Source: Toxoplasma gondii ME49
Lineage: Eukaryota > Apicomplexa > Conoidasida > Eucoccidiorida > Sarcocystidae
Direction: 5' to 3'
DNA length: 64,000 nt
NCBI RefSeq assembly: GCF_000006565.2
Contig: NC_031475.1
Coordinates: 3,311,189-3,375,188, forward strand
Shown piece after piece: positions 26,401 to 38,500 of this stretch. The notes below the pieces were generated by a model, which was not told the origin of the DNA, did no database searches, and saw only the letters and a program-made list of their open reading frames with translations. A program made the position numbers and the translations under genes. Positions within the stretch are counted from its first letter, which is position 1. Every line of letters begins with the position of its first letter.

Positions 26401-27538
26401 GAACGAGCTCTCGCGTGTTCGTATGAATAACGTTATCAAAATCTAGAATATATACGTCTTGAGGCGCTGCCAGATTTATCTCCGGGCCGGGCATTTCACG
26501 ATCATCACAAAAACTTAATGGACCAGAGAAACGCGCTTCCTTTGCAACACCATTCACGTGTTCAGCAGGTCTACGTTGCCCAGTACCAGGCATCGCAGCA
26601 GTTCCCGAAACCTGCTTCTCCGAGTCAACGAGAAGATTTTTGCCAAGGAGGAACCGCTCAGCACTAGTTGGAGGGAAAGGGGCAGCGAGAATAGGACTAC
26701 TGAACTCAGGATCCGTTGCCGCCTGCGGGTCTCCACTGAAGCCGGTAGGTTCGTCTGGTCCTCCCGCCCTGTGCGACGCTTCTTGATGTTCATGTACGGA
26801 TATGAATGGAGCTAAAGGACTGCCATTGTAGGGTATGAAGAAGGACGAATGCACTGGAGGGTCATCTGTTTCGGTCACGGGAATCCTGGTCGTTTCAGCG
26901 GTGTGACGATGGCGTCTCGAACAGTCCCTCGGAATCTGAAGGATTTGTTCCAGCGGTGTAAACAGAGAGTAGCGCCGGGGAGCCCGCAAGGAGTCACCAA
27001 CGGCACGCTGCAGAGGCCGTGGGCAGAACGTAGAAGCGCGATTGCACAAGGAGTAAGCCAGCGCACTGCAGAGAGAGAATATGGGACCCACGTACGAAAC
27101 ATCCCGTCTTCGATATGCATACAAATACTTTAAAAGACAAGAATCGACGAATGCCGCCTTCGAACCCTTTTGTTCTTGATAATAGGGTGCCAGGAACAGA
27201 TATCCCTGATATCTGCCGCCTGTGCTGCATGCTGTCTGGCCTCCATCCTGAAATCTGTCAGCAACTACGATTCCACTTCTTTTCGAATGAGGGGCATAAG
27301 GTCCAGCATGATGATGCGAATGATGGAAGAAGAGAGACTTAACGCCACTAGGAATGGCAGGGAATGTATACTTACAGAAAAGGCCAGGCCCTTTCAGAGG
27401 CACGGAGTGAAACGCGTCGGTCTTGAGTCGGCTTCGCAGAAGAGATACAAACTCATGCGAGCAGCAAAACACTAGAAGAGGAATCCCAAGAAAGAGGGAC
27501 AAGTAAGGAAACACCACAAAATTACGAGGAAAAGCCAT
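23444..27538 (-). CDS. HAD-superfamily hydrolase with N-terminal leader
   Basis: Exons: 27538-25796, 25505-25335, 25100-24930, 24526-24356 and a last exon from about 23671 to the stop at 23444, roughly 830 residues. The domain begins with YILDFDNVIHTN, carrying both catalytic aspartates of HAD motif I. A cap-like segment with AFDSARREWQRDDLEGW resembles the plant and cyanobacterial HAD proteins that begin with LDFDGV. Motif II is probably the serine of VHVISSW, motif III a lysine in AVRKKVALV, and the late acidic motif is MVDGD, so the active site looks intact. Residues 1-34 are strongly hydrophobic and are followed by a basic, serine- and histidine-rich stretch, compatible with a signal plus transit peptide for the apicoplast, though a signal anchor is possible. 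The substrate is unknown. The last exon is less certain than the first four. Confidence 0.75.
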
Positions 27539-28176
27539 AGTTGGCTAGCAGTGACCCGTACTGAGGCGCTAAGGCTGGGATCATTATGTAGCATCGTCGA
27601 GAACTACTGAGCGACAAAGTAGCTGCAAGCGCAGCAGACTGTTATCCCGAGGTGCACAGATAGTATGATCACAGCTGTCGCCTCCGACAGTGGTTCGGTA
27701 AAACAGCTCCCTTCGTGGGATAAGGGGAGCAGATACACAGAGTACGCTCGACGTCACTCTATACTCGACACGCAGCTTTTTCACTTCCCTCCCAAACGTA
27801 TGCAGTTGTTACTGAAAGGACGAATAAATCACAGCGTTCTCGCACAGACAGTGAAGAAGAGATGTCAGTGAATACGTGGTAACGAGTCTCTGACCTTTTT
27901 CGCTCGGGAAGGACCGTGGGTCATCGAGACACGCAACCAGTCGGCGTGTTCATGCCCACAGAAACTGGCCACCACTCTTTGCGAACTGTTGGAATTCTGG
28001 AAAACAATGATATGCTTCTAGTTGTGGCTAATACTAAAAGAGCAACAAACTGGATAAAAACAGAAGCACTTTTGACTACCGATGTTAGACAATGCTACAA
28101 CCCGAAGTCTTATGTCTCGGGCTCCTGCACGTGGCGACTTTGCGAGAAACGCGCAAAAGCAGCTGCTTAAAATTAA

Positions 28177-28203
28177 ACATGTATTAAACCAATTAATACA
28201 TGT
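28177..28203. repeat. Perfect 11-bp inverted repeat with 5-nt loop
   Basis: ACATGTATTAA and its reverse complement TTAATACATGT flank the loop ACCAA. The arms are AT-rich. No gene is nearby, so this could be a hairpin, a protein-binding palindrome or chance. Confidence 0.7.
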
Positions 28204-28738
28204 ACGAATGGGTAGCAAACACCATTTCTGTCCATTTAAACAACTGGAGAACGGTCCAGTCTCCCCGTCCCAGCTGGCGCCCTTTTCGACAACCAGTGCA
28301 TGCGAATCATTCGTTTACACAGGTTTCGCTTGGCCATGCCGTTCCAAGTAGCGCCCTCTGTATTTTCCAAAGTCACCATCGACACCGAATCTCTGGCTGG
28401 AGTAAAATGATGGTGCGTTTCGGTCAATTAAGACAGCTCTGATTTAAGGTCGATGCGAGCTCCTTCGGAGTGGCTTGGAAACGGACTAACAAGCTAGTGA
28501 GAGCTGGTGCAATTGCCGCAGGCGCCATTTTTGTGGTCGCGCTGCCAGATTTCAAAGAACTGCAGATGGAACGCAAGTGCTGGGTGTAACCGCCCACATT
28601 GGCTTCACTTGCCCACTTCGAAGTGTTTGTAGGCTATCTGAGTCTATAAACTTACCTTATATGAGTTCAGAATACAATATCGGGCACTGCAGCGTAACAC
28701 TGTTAGTGTCTGTGATAGAAGTCCGGTGGAGGAATGGA

Positions 28739-28769
28739 GGGGGGGGGGGGCTGGGCGGAGCGGGGGCGG
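28739..28769 (+). other. G-rich tract, potential G-quadruplex
   Basis: A run of 12 G is followed closely by GGG, GGGGG and GGGG runs, enough for an intramolecular quadruplex on the plus strand. It lies in a gene-free stretch. Confidence 0.6.
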
Positions 28770-31196
28770 GGCTGGCAACCCTTCAACAGTACACGACCGC
28801 TCTTGCGTTGCGCCGCAGGCGATTTCATGTTCTAATGCTCAAGGAAACGTTAACGGGTGTCCCCCCTGAAAATCCACACACAACGAACGGAACAGGTACA
28901 GCGACTTGTAACGTAGCCCCAGTGGGCAACTGAGGGTCTGTTCCTGCACGTGACTAAACTGTGGCAACACACTGCCCTGCAAAAGGAAAGCGGTCCACTG
29001 ATCGCGAAGACGCTGTTCTGCTGTCCACTCGGTGTGATGCGGAAATGCTCATTTCAGCAGCTTGGTTGGTTTGCTTCTCCTTTTCGCAGTAGATGTGGTC
29101 AAAATGCGAGTCGATTTCTTGGTGAATCTATGCGTTGTCTCAGCAGCTCCTCCATTCCGAGTGGACTGGACAGACACCATTGCTACTTGCGCGTTAACGT
29201 TCACGAGTTCACTTAGTTATGGGAAGCCTTACCCAGCCAAGCAACGTAACCTGTGATTTCCTGTGCACACTCCTACACATATGTGCAGGTGCCTATATGC
29301 ATAGGTTTACGTACAGTTGCATGTTGGCTTCGCACTAGTTCGCGCCGTGTTGTGCCAATAAATGCTTCTTGACGAGTCTGCCCGGTCACGACAGCAATGT
29401 TTGATGCCGGCCTGCCTGATTTTACGTGTATCACCACGGAAAGGCTCTCTGTCTTACACCAGTCGATTTTGCCCTGTGAATCTCAGCGTCCGCACTATGA
29501 ATTGAACACTTGTTCTTTGCACCAGGAAGTATGCAGTCAATTGAACTGTTAACTTCCTGTAGTAAGATTGTTGCCAGAGACAGCCTGCTGGCGCCGACCC
29601 TTGTCCGAGTGGCGTATGCTGGGAGAAAAGAGGTGCCTGCCTTCCGGGACAGCACGCTGTGCCCCGAAAATACCCAGCAATCGCATCCTATTCTGCACCA
29701 CTTCTGTAGCACGCTTCGTCTTCTCGCGAACGACATGCGTTCCATGGAAACAATCTGCCTTAGCTGACAAGCACAGCGTCAAGTCCCCGTAATCGGGAAT
29801 AAACCGCAATAGTACAAAATGAAGTGATTCTTTGGGCCCATCAAGCACAAATCAGCGGGGGCGCTGCGCTAGAGTTACTATGTCGATGGTGATGAATCTA
29901 CGTCATCAAACCGTTTGATGATATCCCCCTTCTGTGCAACTGTCTCTGGGCTGAAGGCAAGGAGAAACTAACACAAATAATAAATAGAGTCACCTGGCGC
30001 CTAGGATAGGGCAATGACGGACTGGTCACCAAACAGCAATAAAACTGAAGAAATACTACTTTCCGTGCATCGCTGTGTATGGCTTCATGCCTTGGGGACG
30101 CATATGAATCCGATGATTTGGCCTGAGTGAGGCCCTCAGGTGCCGCATGATCACTGCGACTTTGAAAGCACGACCAGCTTGGTATTACTCCACAACATAA
30201 TCGGGAAAAAAGAGGGTGTTTTCTGATCGGGTTAACGTCGGGTTCAACACAGTCCTGTTTTGAAAAATTCCCCTTGCCGCCCGCCTTGAACGACTCGGCC
30301 TGCACTGCTTAGTTATCCCCGAAAAAAACACACTGGACCGGCAAAAATATTACCTCACTGCCGGTGGAGGAAGTGTTTGACTCTCGGCTGCTCCTGCGAT
30401 AGAAGACAACCTGTGAAGGCCATAGCTAAAAAGCTCCTGAATGGGATATCAGCCACGATCCGTCGTTATACTAGGAGAAACACTGCTGTCTGGATGGAGA
30501 ATTTATAAAGGCTTTCCTTTTTTAAATCCTGGCTCGATCCTAACCTTGAAACAACGTAGTTATGTTTCTACCAACAGTATAAACGTAGATGCTGTCAAAG
30601 CAGCTTCAACGAATGTCTTCCGCACCAAAGCGTCCCTTCATGATTTAGTGACTCGTGGATGAGGAAGGGAGCCCTTAGCAGCTACAGACCAGAATGAAAT
30701 ATTGAACCAGCGCTTGCCATGCCACAGCCGATTTAGACTTTTTATTAGTTAGCTGCGCGTCACAGAGGTCGTGGTAACGCCGCCACATGTCACACGCTGG
30801 ATAACTGGTACATTGTTACATGTTTTTGAGCCACAGAGCGTGCTTGCCTCTGGGCCGCTGCATCCTAGGCCAACTGGTTCTTTTCTGGCATGTAGGCAAC
30901 CGAAAACAAGGTCGATTTGTTCCCTGGTGCCCACGACCGTAGCTGGCAACAAAACGTGAGGGTCTATCCACCAGGTAACTAGAAAGCCACACCGCGATCG
31001 CTCGCGGATCATTGCTTATATCGTTCAGGGGGCGTCGTATGTAACTGCTAAACTGCTGCTTAGATGACGAACGGACGAGCATTGCCACGAGGCCGGCCAG
31101 ATTGTGGCGTACGCTCGTCGACCTCAGGTCACCGCGAGAGCATGGCAGCCCTGCCAGTGTAACGGGCCCCGTATGTACGTCAGTTTACTTTTTTTT

Positions 31197-31203
31197 CGTC
31201 TCT
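31197..31203 (-). promoter_or_regulatory. WGAGACG-type element upstream of the SRS gene
   Basis: The plus strand reads CGTCTCT, that is AGAGACG on the minus strand. It matches the WGAGACG element described in Toxoplasma promoters and lies about 120 bases before the SRS start codon, next to a T-rich tract. A seven-base match alone is weak evidence. Confidence 0.4.
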
Positions 31204-31324
31204 TCTCTGCACGCCATCGTAACACGTGACCATCCGTATTTTTTGAGATAGAAACTCCCCGACAGCGTGTTCGAGATTGTTTTTTTTTGCTCAGCTTTTG
31301 TGTCGCTTTTCGAGATTGTGCAAG

Positions 31325-32329
31325 ATGTCGCTTCTTAGCCGAGTAGCTGTGCTGAGTGTCGTCGCACTCAGCTTCGAGATGCCGATGATGCTAGCAGCGG
31401 ACCCTGAAGCAACTTCCTGTGAGACTGAGGGCTCATCTATTTCGTTCACTGTAGAAAAGGCGGGCCATGTTGTGCGTTTCAACTGTCCCTCGACCTTGGA
31501 AGAGATCAAGCCGGCTTACGAAGCAGGGGACTCAACAAAAGTATGCACTACGGCCGACTGCTCGAACGAAGCCGCATTGAAAGATGTCCTTAAAAGTGCT
31601 TCACTTGCACAGGCAGAAGGGTCCGGCTCTTCTGGAGGAAACGATTTCACGCTGACGGTTGACGCGTTGCCGGAAGCGGAGACAAGCGTTTTTTTCCTAT
31701 GCCAAAGAACAGGTGCATCAAGAAGCGCTCGCCGCTTGGGTACAGCCGTACCATCGGACAAATGTGGCGTACACATTCTCGTCAAAGCGGCACCACGTAA
31801 GTTTTCTGCTTCGCGCTAATTTTCTGAATGATTTCTTTGCACGAATGAAATAAGATCTTTCTTCTGTTCAGGTAGAACTTTACCCATATGCTTTGTTTTT
31901 TAACCTCGGCTCTTTGTGTGCACAGAGGCTCCGGTGTGTTCGGCGCAAGATCACACGCTTGAACTACAAATCACCGCAGCAAACTCTGATACATCGTTCG
32001 TGTGCGGAGGCACCTTCAATGTCATCAAGCCCGCAAATGCCGCCAAAGTTCTTCAAGGAGACAGCTGTGAGACTGAAGTAGACTTGGTCTCTCTAGTTCC
32101 ACACGCCAGTCGCTCGGCCTTGGAACAAAGTGGCCTAATCAAGCTATCCGTAACTGATCTTCCGCAGCAACAGCAGAAACTCTGCTACAGATGCGAGGAC
32201 TCTTCTCAAAAGGCCTGCAAAGTTTTGGTAACCGTTTCGGCGTCTCATACATCGGATGCTGCCCGTCTTACCGCTCAGGCAGCTCTTGGAGCTCTCCTGG
32301 CTGTTGCAGGGTTGGTGTACATGGCTTGA
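31325..32329 (+). CDS. SRS (SAG1-related) surface antigen, two domains, GPI-anchored
   Basis: Two exons (31325-31796 and 31926-32329) encode 291 residues. The start at 31325 is preferred over an in-frame ATG at 31277 because it has better context and gives a clean signal peptide ending MMLA. The first SRS domain has six cysteines, in SCETEG, FNCPS, VCTTADC, FLCQ and KCGV. The intron falls between domains. The second domain also has six cysteines, in VCSAQ, FVCGG, SCETEV, LCYRC and KACKV. A hydrophobic C-terminal tail (ALGALLAVAGLVYMA) preceded by small residues fits a GPI attachment signal. SRS proteins coat the parasite surface and take part in host-cell attachment and immune recognition. 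It is a lone copy here, not a tandem array. I cannot name the family member. Confidence 0.92.
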
Positions 32330-32593
32330 GTGATCGAAAAATACCACACCGTGCTGTGTCTGGGTTTGATTCCAGATGTGGATGATTCGTCAGGGTGAAC
32401 TGTCGGCATTTTGTCCTTGTGTCTCGGACCTTCTAGCTCTTGAAAATCGCATCAGAGCTAGGGAGGCAACCTAGGAAGTTACATGTCTAATATTGGCGCA
32501 GACGTGTTGAAACGAAACACTTGTCATTAACGCGCCTACCGTGACTGGGTAATTGATAATCACGACATCGACAAAAAGCAAAGAGCATATACG

Positions 32594-35500
32594 TCACTCC
32601 TTCTTGTTGAACACCTCTACCCAGCACTGGACTCTTGACAGAAGGGCATCCACCGCTTCAACCCTTTGTTCACTCGCAAAAGGCCTCGTGCTTTTGTACG
32701 GAGCAGCCAGCAACTTCAAGTCTGACAGATCCACACTGACTTCCTCATCGTCGATCTCACTCACTTTGCGAGGAGATTTTTCTATACCCCTGAGAGAATG
32801 TTCCGCCGAACACGTACCGCAGAGACTCGACCCGTAGACGCGACGACCCACGGTTTTCTTCATTGAACATTGACTGCCAATCGTGCCACTCATAGTTCTG
32901 CTACGACCGATTTTTCCATGTCGTATGCCGTCTTCATGCAGCTGTGACCTTCTAGGCGCATCGCTTTTGAAACTCCCCTTCTGAACGTTTTCGTCATCAT
33001 TCACACTGCAGTGTTCGCACTCCCAACTGAATCGGGGAACAGCCATAAAATCTTCTGAGCACCCAGCCTCTGATTCGCCGCAGTCTACCTGTCTGCGGCT
33101 CGACGGCACACCGTTACAAGCTTGAACACGAGTTCCCGCCTCGGATTCCGTATGGCCACATTTAGAGAACTCGTCTCGCGAAAGTGAAGAGCTTGATTCA
33201 GCGACTGTGCCTTCCGTAGTCTTAGCATCAAATTTCAAGCCATCACTCTTGTCGAACTCCTGAGCCTGCGTCCCTGTGTGGGATGTCTCTTCGCCGTTCC
33301 CCCATTCACACGGGAACCCCTCCGGGCCACCCACATGTCTCTGCTCTGCCTGAACACTTGCCGTACTGGCATCATAGCTATCAGACAGTGACCGGTTTAG
33401 GCTGCAACACGTACTTGCATGCGGACGTCGCCCCTTTCCGACAGCCCCAATCGACTGAACTCGACCATCGTTCAAATACTGATGAACACTAGAACCACGG
33501 CCTGTGAGCCACGTCCACGCTTCCGAACGCCTGCGCCCGAGGCTTCTTTGCAGTTCTGTGTTCCCTGTTCGTCTGGTGTACACGTCTAGTACGGTTATGC
33601 TACCTGCTTTAATCGTGTTCCCAAAACGACGTCCGCATAGCGCCTGCCAACACAAATGAAAACAGGAACTTCACAGGATTATTCGTCAGACCGGGATCGT
33701 AGCGATACACCTCTCGCTCGAGCCACTGCTTTTCATCGCAATATTCCCACATGAGAGAAATACCTGCCACGCCCACCGTCTTCAATAACTCGCACATCAA
33801 AGACGCTTCTGCCTCCGGCAAACTTCCTCTCTTCCACGAATACGGTACCGTTGTCTGATCCGAGCGTTCCATCTTCCCAAGAAGCGGAGGGCATTAACAG
33901 GACGTAACGTTCCATTGAGGTAGGCTGGAGCTAATCATGCTCATGAATAACATAGACACTGAAGTATCTCCCATTAAGATCGACCACCTTCTCGACGTTA
34001 GGCGTAGTCGGCAGACTTGCCCTTTAACACAAGAACAGCATCTGACAGATTTCCGTGAGCGTTTCGGTTTCCGAACTTCCATTCATTATCTCGGAAGCCC
34101 CATTCTCGAGCTATCGCTATACACGTGAGATTAAACTACAGGATGGAGTACACCCCGGTTGGCTCGCAAGACCGGCACTTACTTGAAGCAGCTCTCGTAT
34201 GACACATTCGCGCGTAATCACTAGTACTGCGAGGCAACCGCTCTTCGCAGTGTCCCCGTCGCGATCCTCCACGCTGCTGTTGCCCGTTGTCGACGCCTGA
34301 TCAGTCTGTGGACATGCCTTTGTAAAACCCGCTTCAAGCGATGAAACAGATGGCAGCCACAACCCTGACGCTACGCTAGCCGCCACACACTGCGCCACCG
34401 TCCTTTTCATCAGAAGAAGGACACGGTAACCTCTCAGTGAGACTCGTGTATGCCCGTCGTTCCAGACGTTATCCCTCGCGCCACCTGTGCCACTCATCCC
34501 TTTCACGACGGCTTCTTTGGCCTTCTTACAATGTGCATCTGCATCCTCTGACGGGCTGCGAACCTCGTGTTCAGTTTCAAGAGACACTAGCTCAGTGCCG
34601 CTTGACCCACATGACTCAGCAGCCCCCGTATTGTTGTATCGGCTGCTGGGGCCTATACGCGCTAACAAGGAGCCCAACCAACTGCCACTCCAATGTCTCA
34701 AGTTGAGACCGCGAACTGCCATGCTGTCCTCTGGCTCCTCCAACGCGGTGGACCTGCCACAGGCACCCGCGCCCCCCCCACAGGCGTTTCCCATGTGGCG
34801 GCCCTCACACGGTTTCGCTTGTTCGGTGCGAAAACCGACATCGGCGTCGTTATGCCTGGCACTGTTTCCCACGCACGTTCTCTCGATTCTGGAAAGTGAG
34901 GATAGGGAGCGTTTTGCGGTCTGTGCAGTCCCCCGGTACGCGGTGCTTGCCCAGCCGCTGTCGCTTCCAGTGCCGCTGAAACCGTCGCTCCCAGTACCAC
35001 CGATGCCGTCGCTTTCTTCGATATTACTACTCGAGTCGTTACTGTTGGTGCCGCAGCCAGTGGAGCTACAGTCGTGAGCCAGCGATGCAGATGGGGGTGA
35101 AAAACCGGCGCTTGCACATTCAGTCAATGCAGCAGCAAAGGAATGGACCAGATCCGTTACGAAACGCGCGGTATCTTTGCGTAAATTGTGTCCCGATTGA
35201 GTTTTCAATGCGCTGCAACAAGATATGTTTTTCTCACGTGTCGCTGATTCTGAGGTCACGTTAAGGGAGTTCTGCCGCTGCCTCACACTGTCGAAGTGCT
35301 GGCGTGCTTCGTTAGTGATGAGAGCAGCCCGACACCGACGGGCAGCACCACGGGGTTTCCTTCCCTCGGCAGCTGGCATGGCCCCATAGGCGGACAACCT
35401 GACAGTCGACGGTGGTCGTCGTTGTACAACAACAGGTTCAGTTCCGCTAACGGCGTCTTCATCTTGCTTTGGATTGTGGACCTTGAAGCGCTCCTTCCGA

Positions 35501-38500
35501 TCATGGTTAGTCAATGCTTCTCGTTCGCAAACACACTCAGAAACAGCCGACGTCGACGCGCGCACCTCCGGAATTCGTGATGTCCCCCTGTCTGAATATT
35601 TTGAGTCGAGGAGAGATCGTGAACGGCGTAGTCTGGTAGTGTGCCATTTTGGTTGTGATTCTGGTTCCTCCCGGGGCTTCACAGACGCAACAGGAGGTTG
35701 CAGCCAAGGGATTGCCTTGTCGCAGGTTCTAAGGGATGGCGCAGAATGTGCAGGACGCAGCAAGAATCTATTCCGGATTAGCGGCAACACTACTTTGGCA
35801 CCACAGGGCTGCCTCCATCTGGACAGAGGTATGCGAGAACTGTAATGTTCCTCACAGTCACTATGGTGGTTTTGCTCTATGCGTCCACGAGCAGGCTTCG
35901 TCCACCGCGTATCACGACAGGATTCGGATGCATGTCGAAAATAGAATGAGGCATCGCCTCCCATGGCGTCGACACCGTCAACATGCAGCAGTGTGCTTCT
36001 TGTTCTTCCGAGAGCTGGACTGAAGATCGAATATCCATCAAAGCATTTGTGTGGCATCGAAGGCTCTGATGGCGCCTCTGGCTTGCTTGTTACCAGATCT
36101 CCCAGCACAAAAGGTGTTTGCAATTCAGGAGGTAATTGACACGCTCCACACGCATCCCCTCTGTCTTTTACGGACGCTGGGAATGGTCGTCTCTGACATG
36201 TTTCGGAGAATTGCTTTACACACATTTCGGTAGCATCTTGTCCTGAAGCGGGACCGTCACGACAGTAATCTGTCACGGGGTAGATATGGTCCGTTCGCTC
36301 TTTGGCACTTAGCCAATTGGTGAAGTCGTTCGCACCTGGGTCTGGTCTTGCTACGCATGTTTCGTTGTTGAAGGGTGATGAACTAACGCATGACGTTTTT
36401 CCTTCACAGACCCCACCGGCTATCCAAGTTGGTAGCAGACTGCCGGAGTTAACCTCACTCAGTTTCTTGCCTCTCCGAGGGGAACTGATAGGCATTGTTT
36501 GACAATTCTGATAGGGAGAGTGGCAGCTGCCACGCTCCGCCGTGAGTTCGTTGACATCATCGACCGACGTAGTGCTGCTTGGCAACAAAGCACAGCCGCT
36601 CGGTGGGAAAGAAACTGCCACACAATCGGACTCAGCTTGCAGGCGCCTGGAGCATTGGCTCAATGAGTGCGAGTCACGCAGAGACAAGCCGCCTTGTTGC
36701 TCCATCCTCTCACATCTTCCGCCATCTCCTGCTGCTCCGCTGGGTCTAGTCTGCTCCTTCCTCTGCCGCACTGGTGGCACATCTGAGTCGTACTCCACCA
36801 ATACATCATGCAAGAACTCTTCAAGGCAACAACCAGGCCGACTGCCACTGTCTTCCGTTACTTCACCATCATACACGATTTGTGGAAATGATCCCACCAT
36901 GAGTTTCTCCCCACTTTTCGATCTGTCAACGATTTTCCTGTAGTCACTTTGCTCATCCGCTGTGGCGTGTGCTTCAATGACCTTGTGCTTAACGTCGTCG
37001 ACGGGTAGTCTTCCGTTGTCGTTGTCACCCGATCGATTCTCCAACTCACGTGAGAAGCCTTCAGATGAAGAACTAGTTACTTGTTCTCTTTGAAGATGAG
37101 TATTAGTTTTTGGTATTTTTCCGCTGACTTCAATACTTTCGCGATTCACTGACGTCCCATCTGGCTCAATAGGACACTCAGGATCGAAAAATTCGCCAGC
37201 GACGGGAGGGCTGCTATCCATCTGTGCCGCCCTCCGAGAACCTATCTCGTCCTGAACAGGTTTTTCAAGCGTCCGCTCCGGGACCTCCCTGAGATCCGTG
37301 AATACACTCACGTCATGCTCCCCGGCCTGCGGGCGTTCTCCAGGTGAGGCATCGCCGGCCGGATTGTCGAATTGCATGCCGCTGCTTCCTGCGTTTCCTT
37401 GACAAGCACCCATTTCGGGCAACATGCATCGAGAGCCAAGAATCTTTTGACCTTCCTCGAAGAACAAAAACCGTGTGAACATAATTCTTTGTTGATCAGA
37501 TAACGTAGATGCAACGAGGACGTGTCCACTTTTGAGAGAAGAGAAGCCTTGCGAGGAACTAACACAGTCTTCTTCTCTCACGCAGGGAAGAACAACACTC
37601 CGTTCAATGCACTGCATGTTCGAGACGGTGTTCGCAGAATTTGTTGTTGACAACGAAAGAGACACGCATTCCTTTGTAGCTTTTGCGCTGCTGCTGCTGT
37701 CAGGTTCTGCCCCACTCGCGTGACAGATAACACGGGAGTGCCGGAATGCATTCAACGATGGTTCAGCAACAGCTTCACTTTTCAGTGCCTCATAACATGC
37801 TTCATCGGCACCTCTACGCCGCTCCGGCGCTGCAAGCATCCAGCTGCACTTTCCCACGTCCGCCGTCGTCTCATATTTACCAGTTTCTTCAGTGGTAATT
37901 TCCAGAGGCTGAACAGCAGTAGTTGCGGACAAATGAATCAACCCAAGATTTCGAGTCTCCTCACTCTTCTCCTGCGCCTCGCGCAACGGCGTCCAGCACC
38001 GGGTACCAGTCTGCCCATCTTCAAGAATCTCCTCCACTATCTTGCTAGAAAACGCTTCACTCCTTAACGTTGTGTTGCCCTCTGCATCCGGCTCATCAGG
38101 ATGAGTCTTTCCCTGCCCATTATCATTGGCCTCAACCTCGTGGGGCAGCTCGTTTATCTTTGTGTTGATTGCTGAACCTCCCGAAGCATACTCGTCATCG
38201 GTGGCCAACCCAGATTGATAGAGCACTGATGCGCACGACGCAACGCTTGCAAATTCAAATTCTTCCTGCTCATCCTGGCCCACAACGCCATCGTAGCCTC
38301 GCTCGTCAAGGCATACATTGTTTCCAGTAACACGTTCGGCAGAGACAGCGGAAGCATCATGACTGTTCAAGAGCAGGCCACTGGAGTCCGCCACACCTTT
38401 GGAAATCTTTCGCGGACACAAACAGGTGTCCTCGTTACCTTCCTCAGCATCCAGAGAGGCTGTTAAGTGAGCTCTCTTCCTACGCCTTCGCCGCCGTCTC

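Larger units (their letters stand above)
27539..31324. other. Long region without a recognisable gene
   Basis: About 3.8 kb between divergent genes (HAD on minus, SRS on plus). I found no frame with protein-like composition or consistent splice sites. It contains an 11-bp perfect inverted repeat near 28177-28203 and a G-rich tract near 28739-28769. The right end must contain the SRS promoter. Confidence 0.5.

Noticed and set aside
28577..28933. Plus-strand frame of 118 codons with a glycine run
   Set aside because: The glycine run is just the G-rich tract; there is no motif or splice context.
34487..35077. Plus-strand frame of 196 codons
   Set aside because: It is antisense to the large exon of the giant gene and of biased composition only because that exon is low-complexity.
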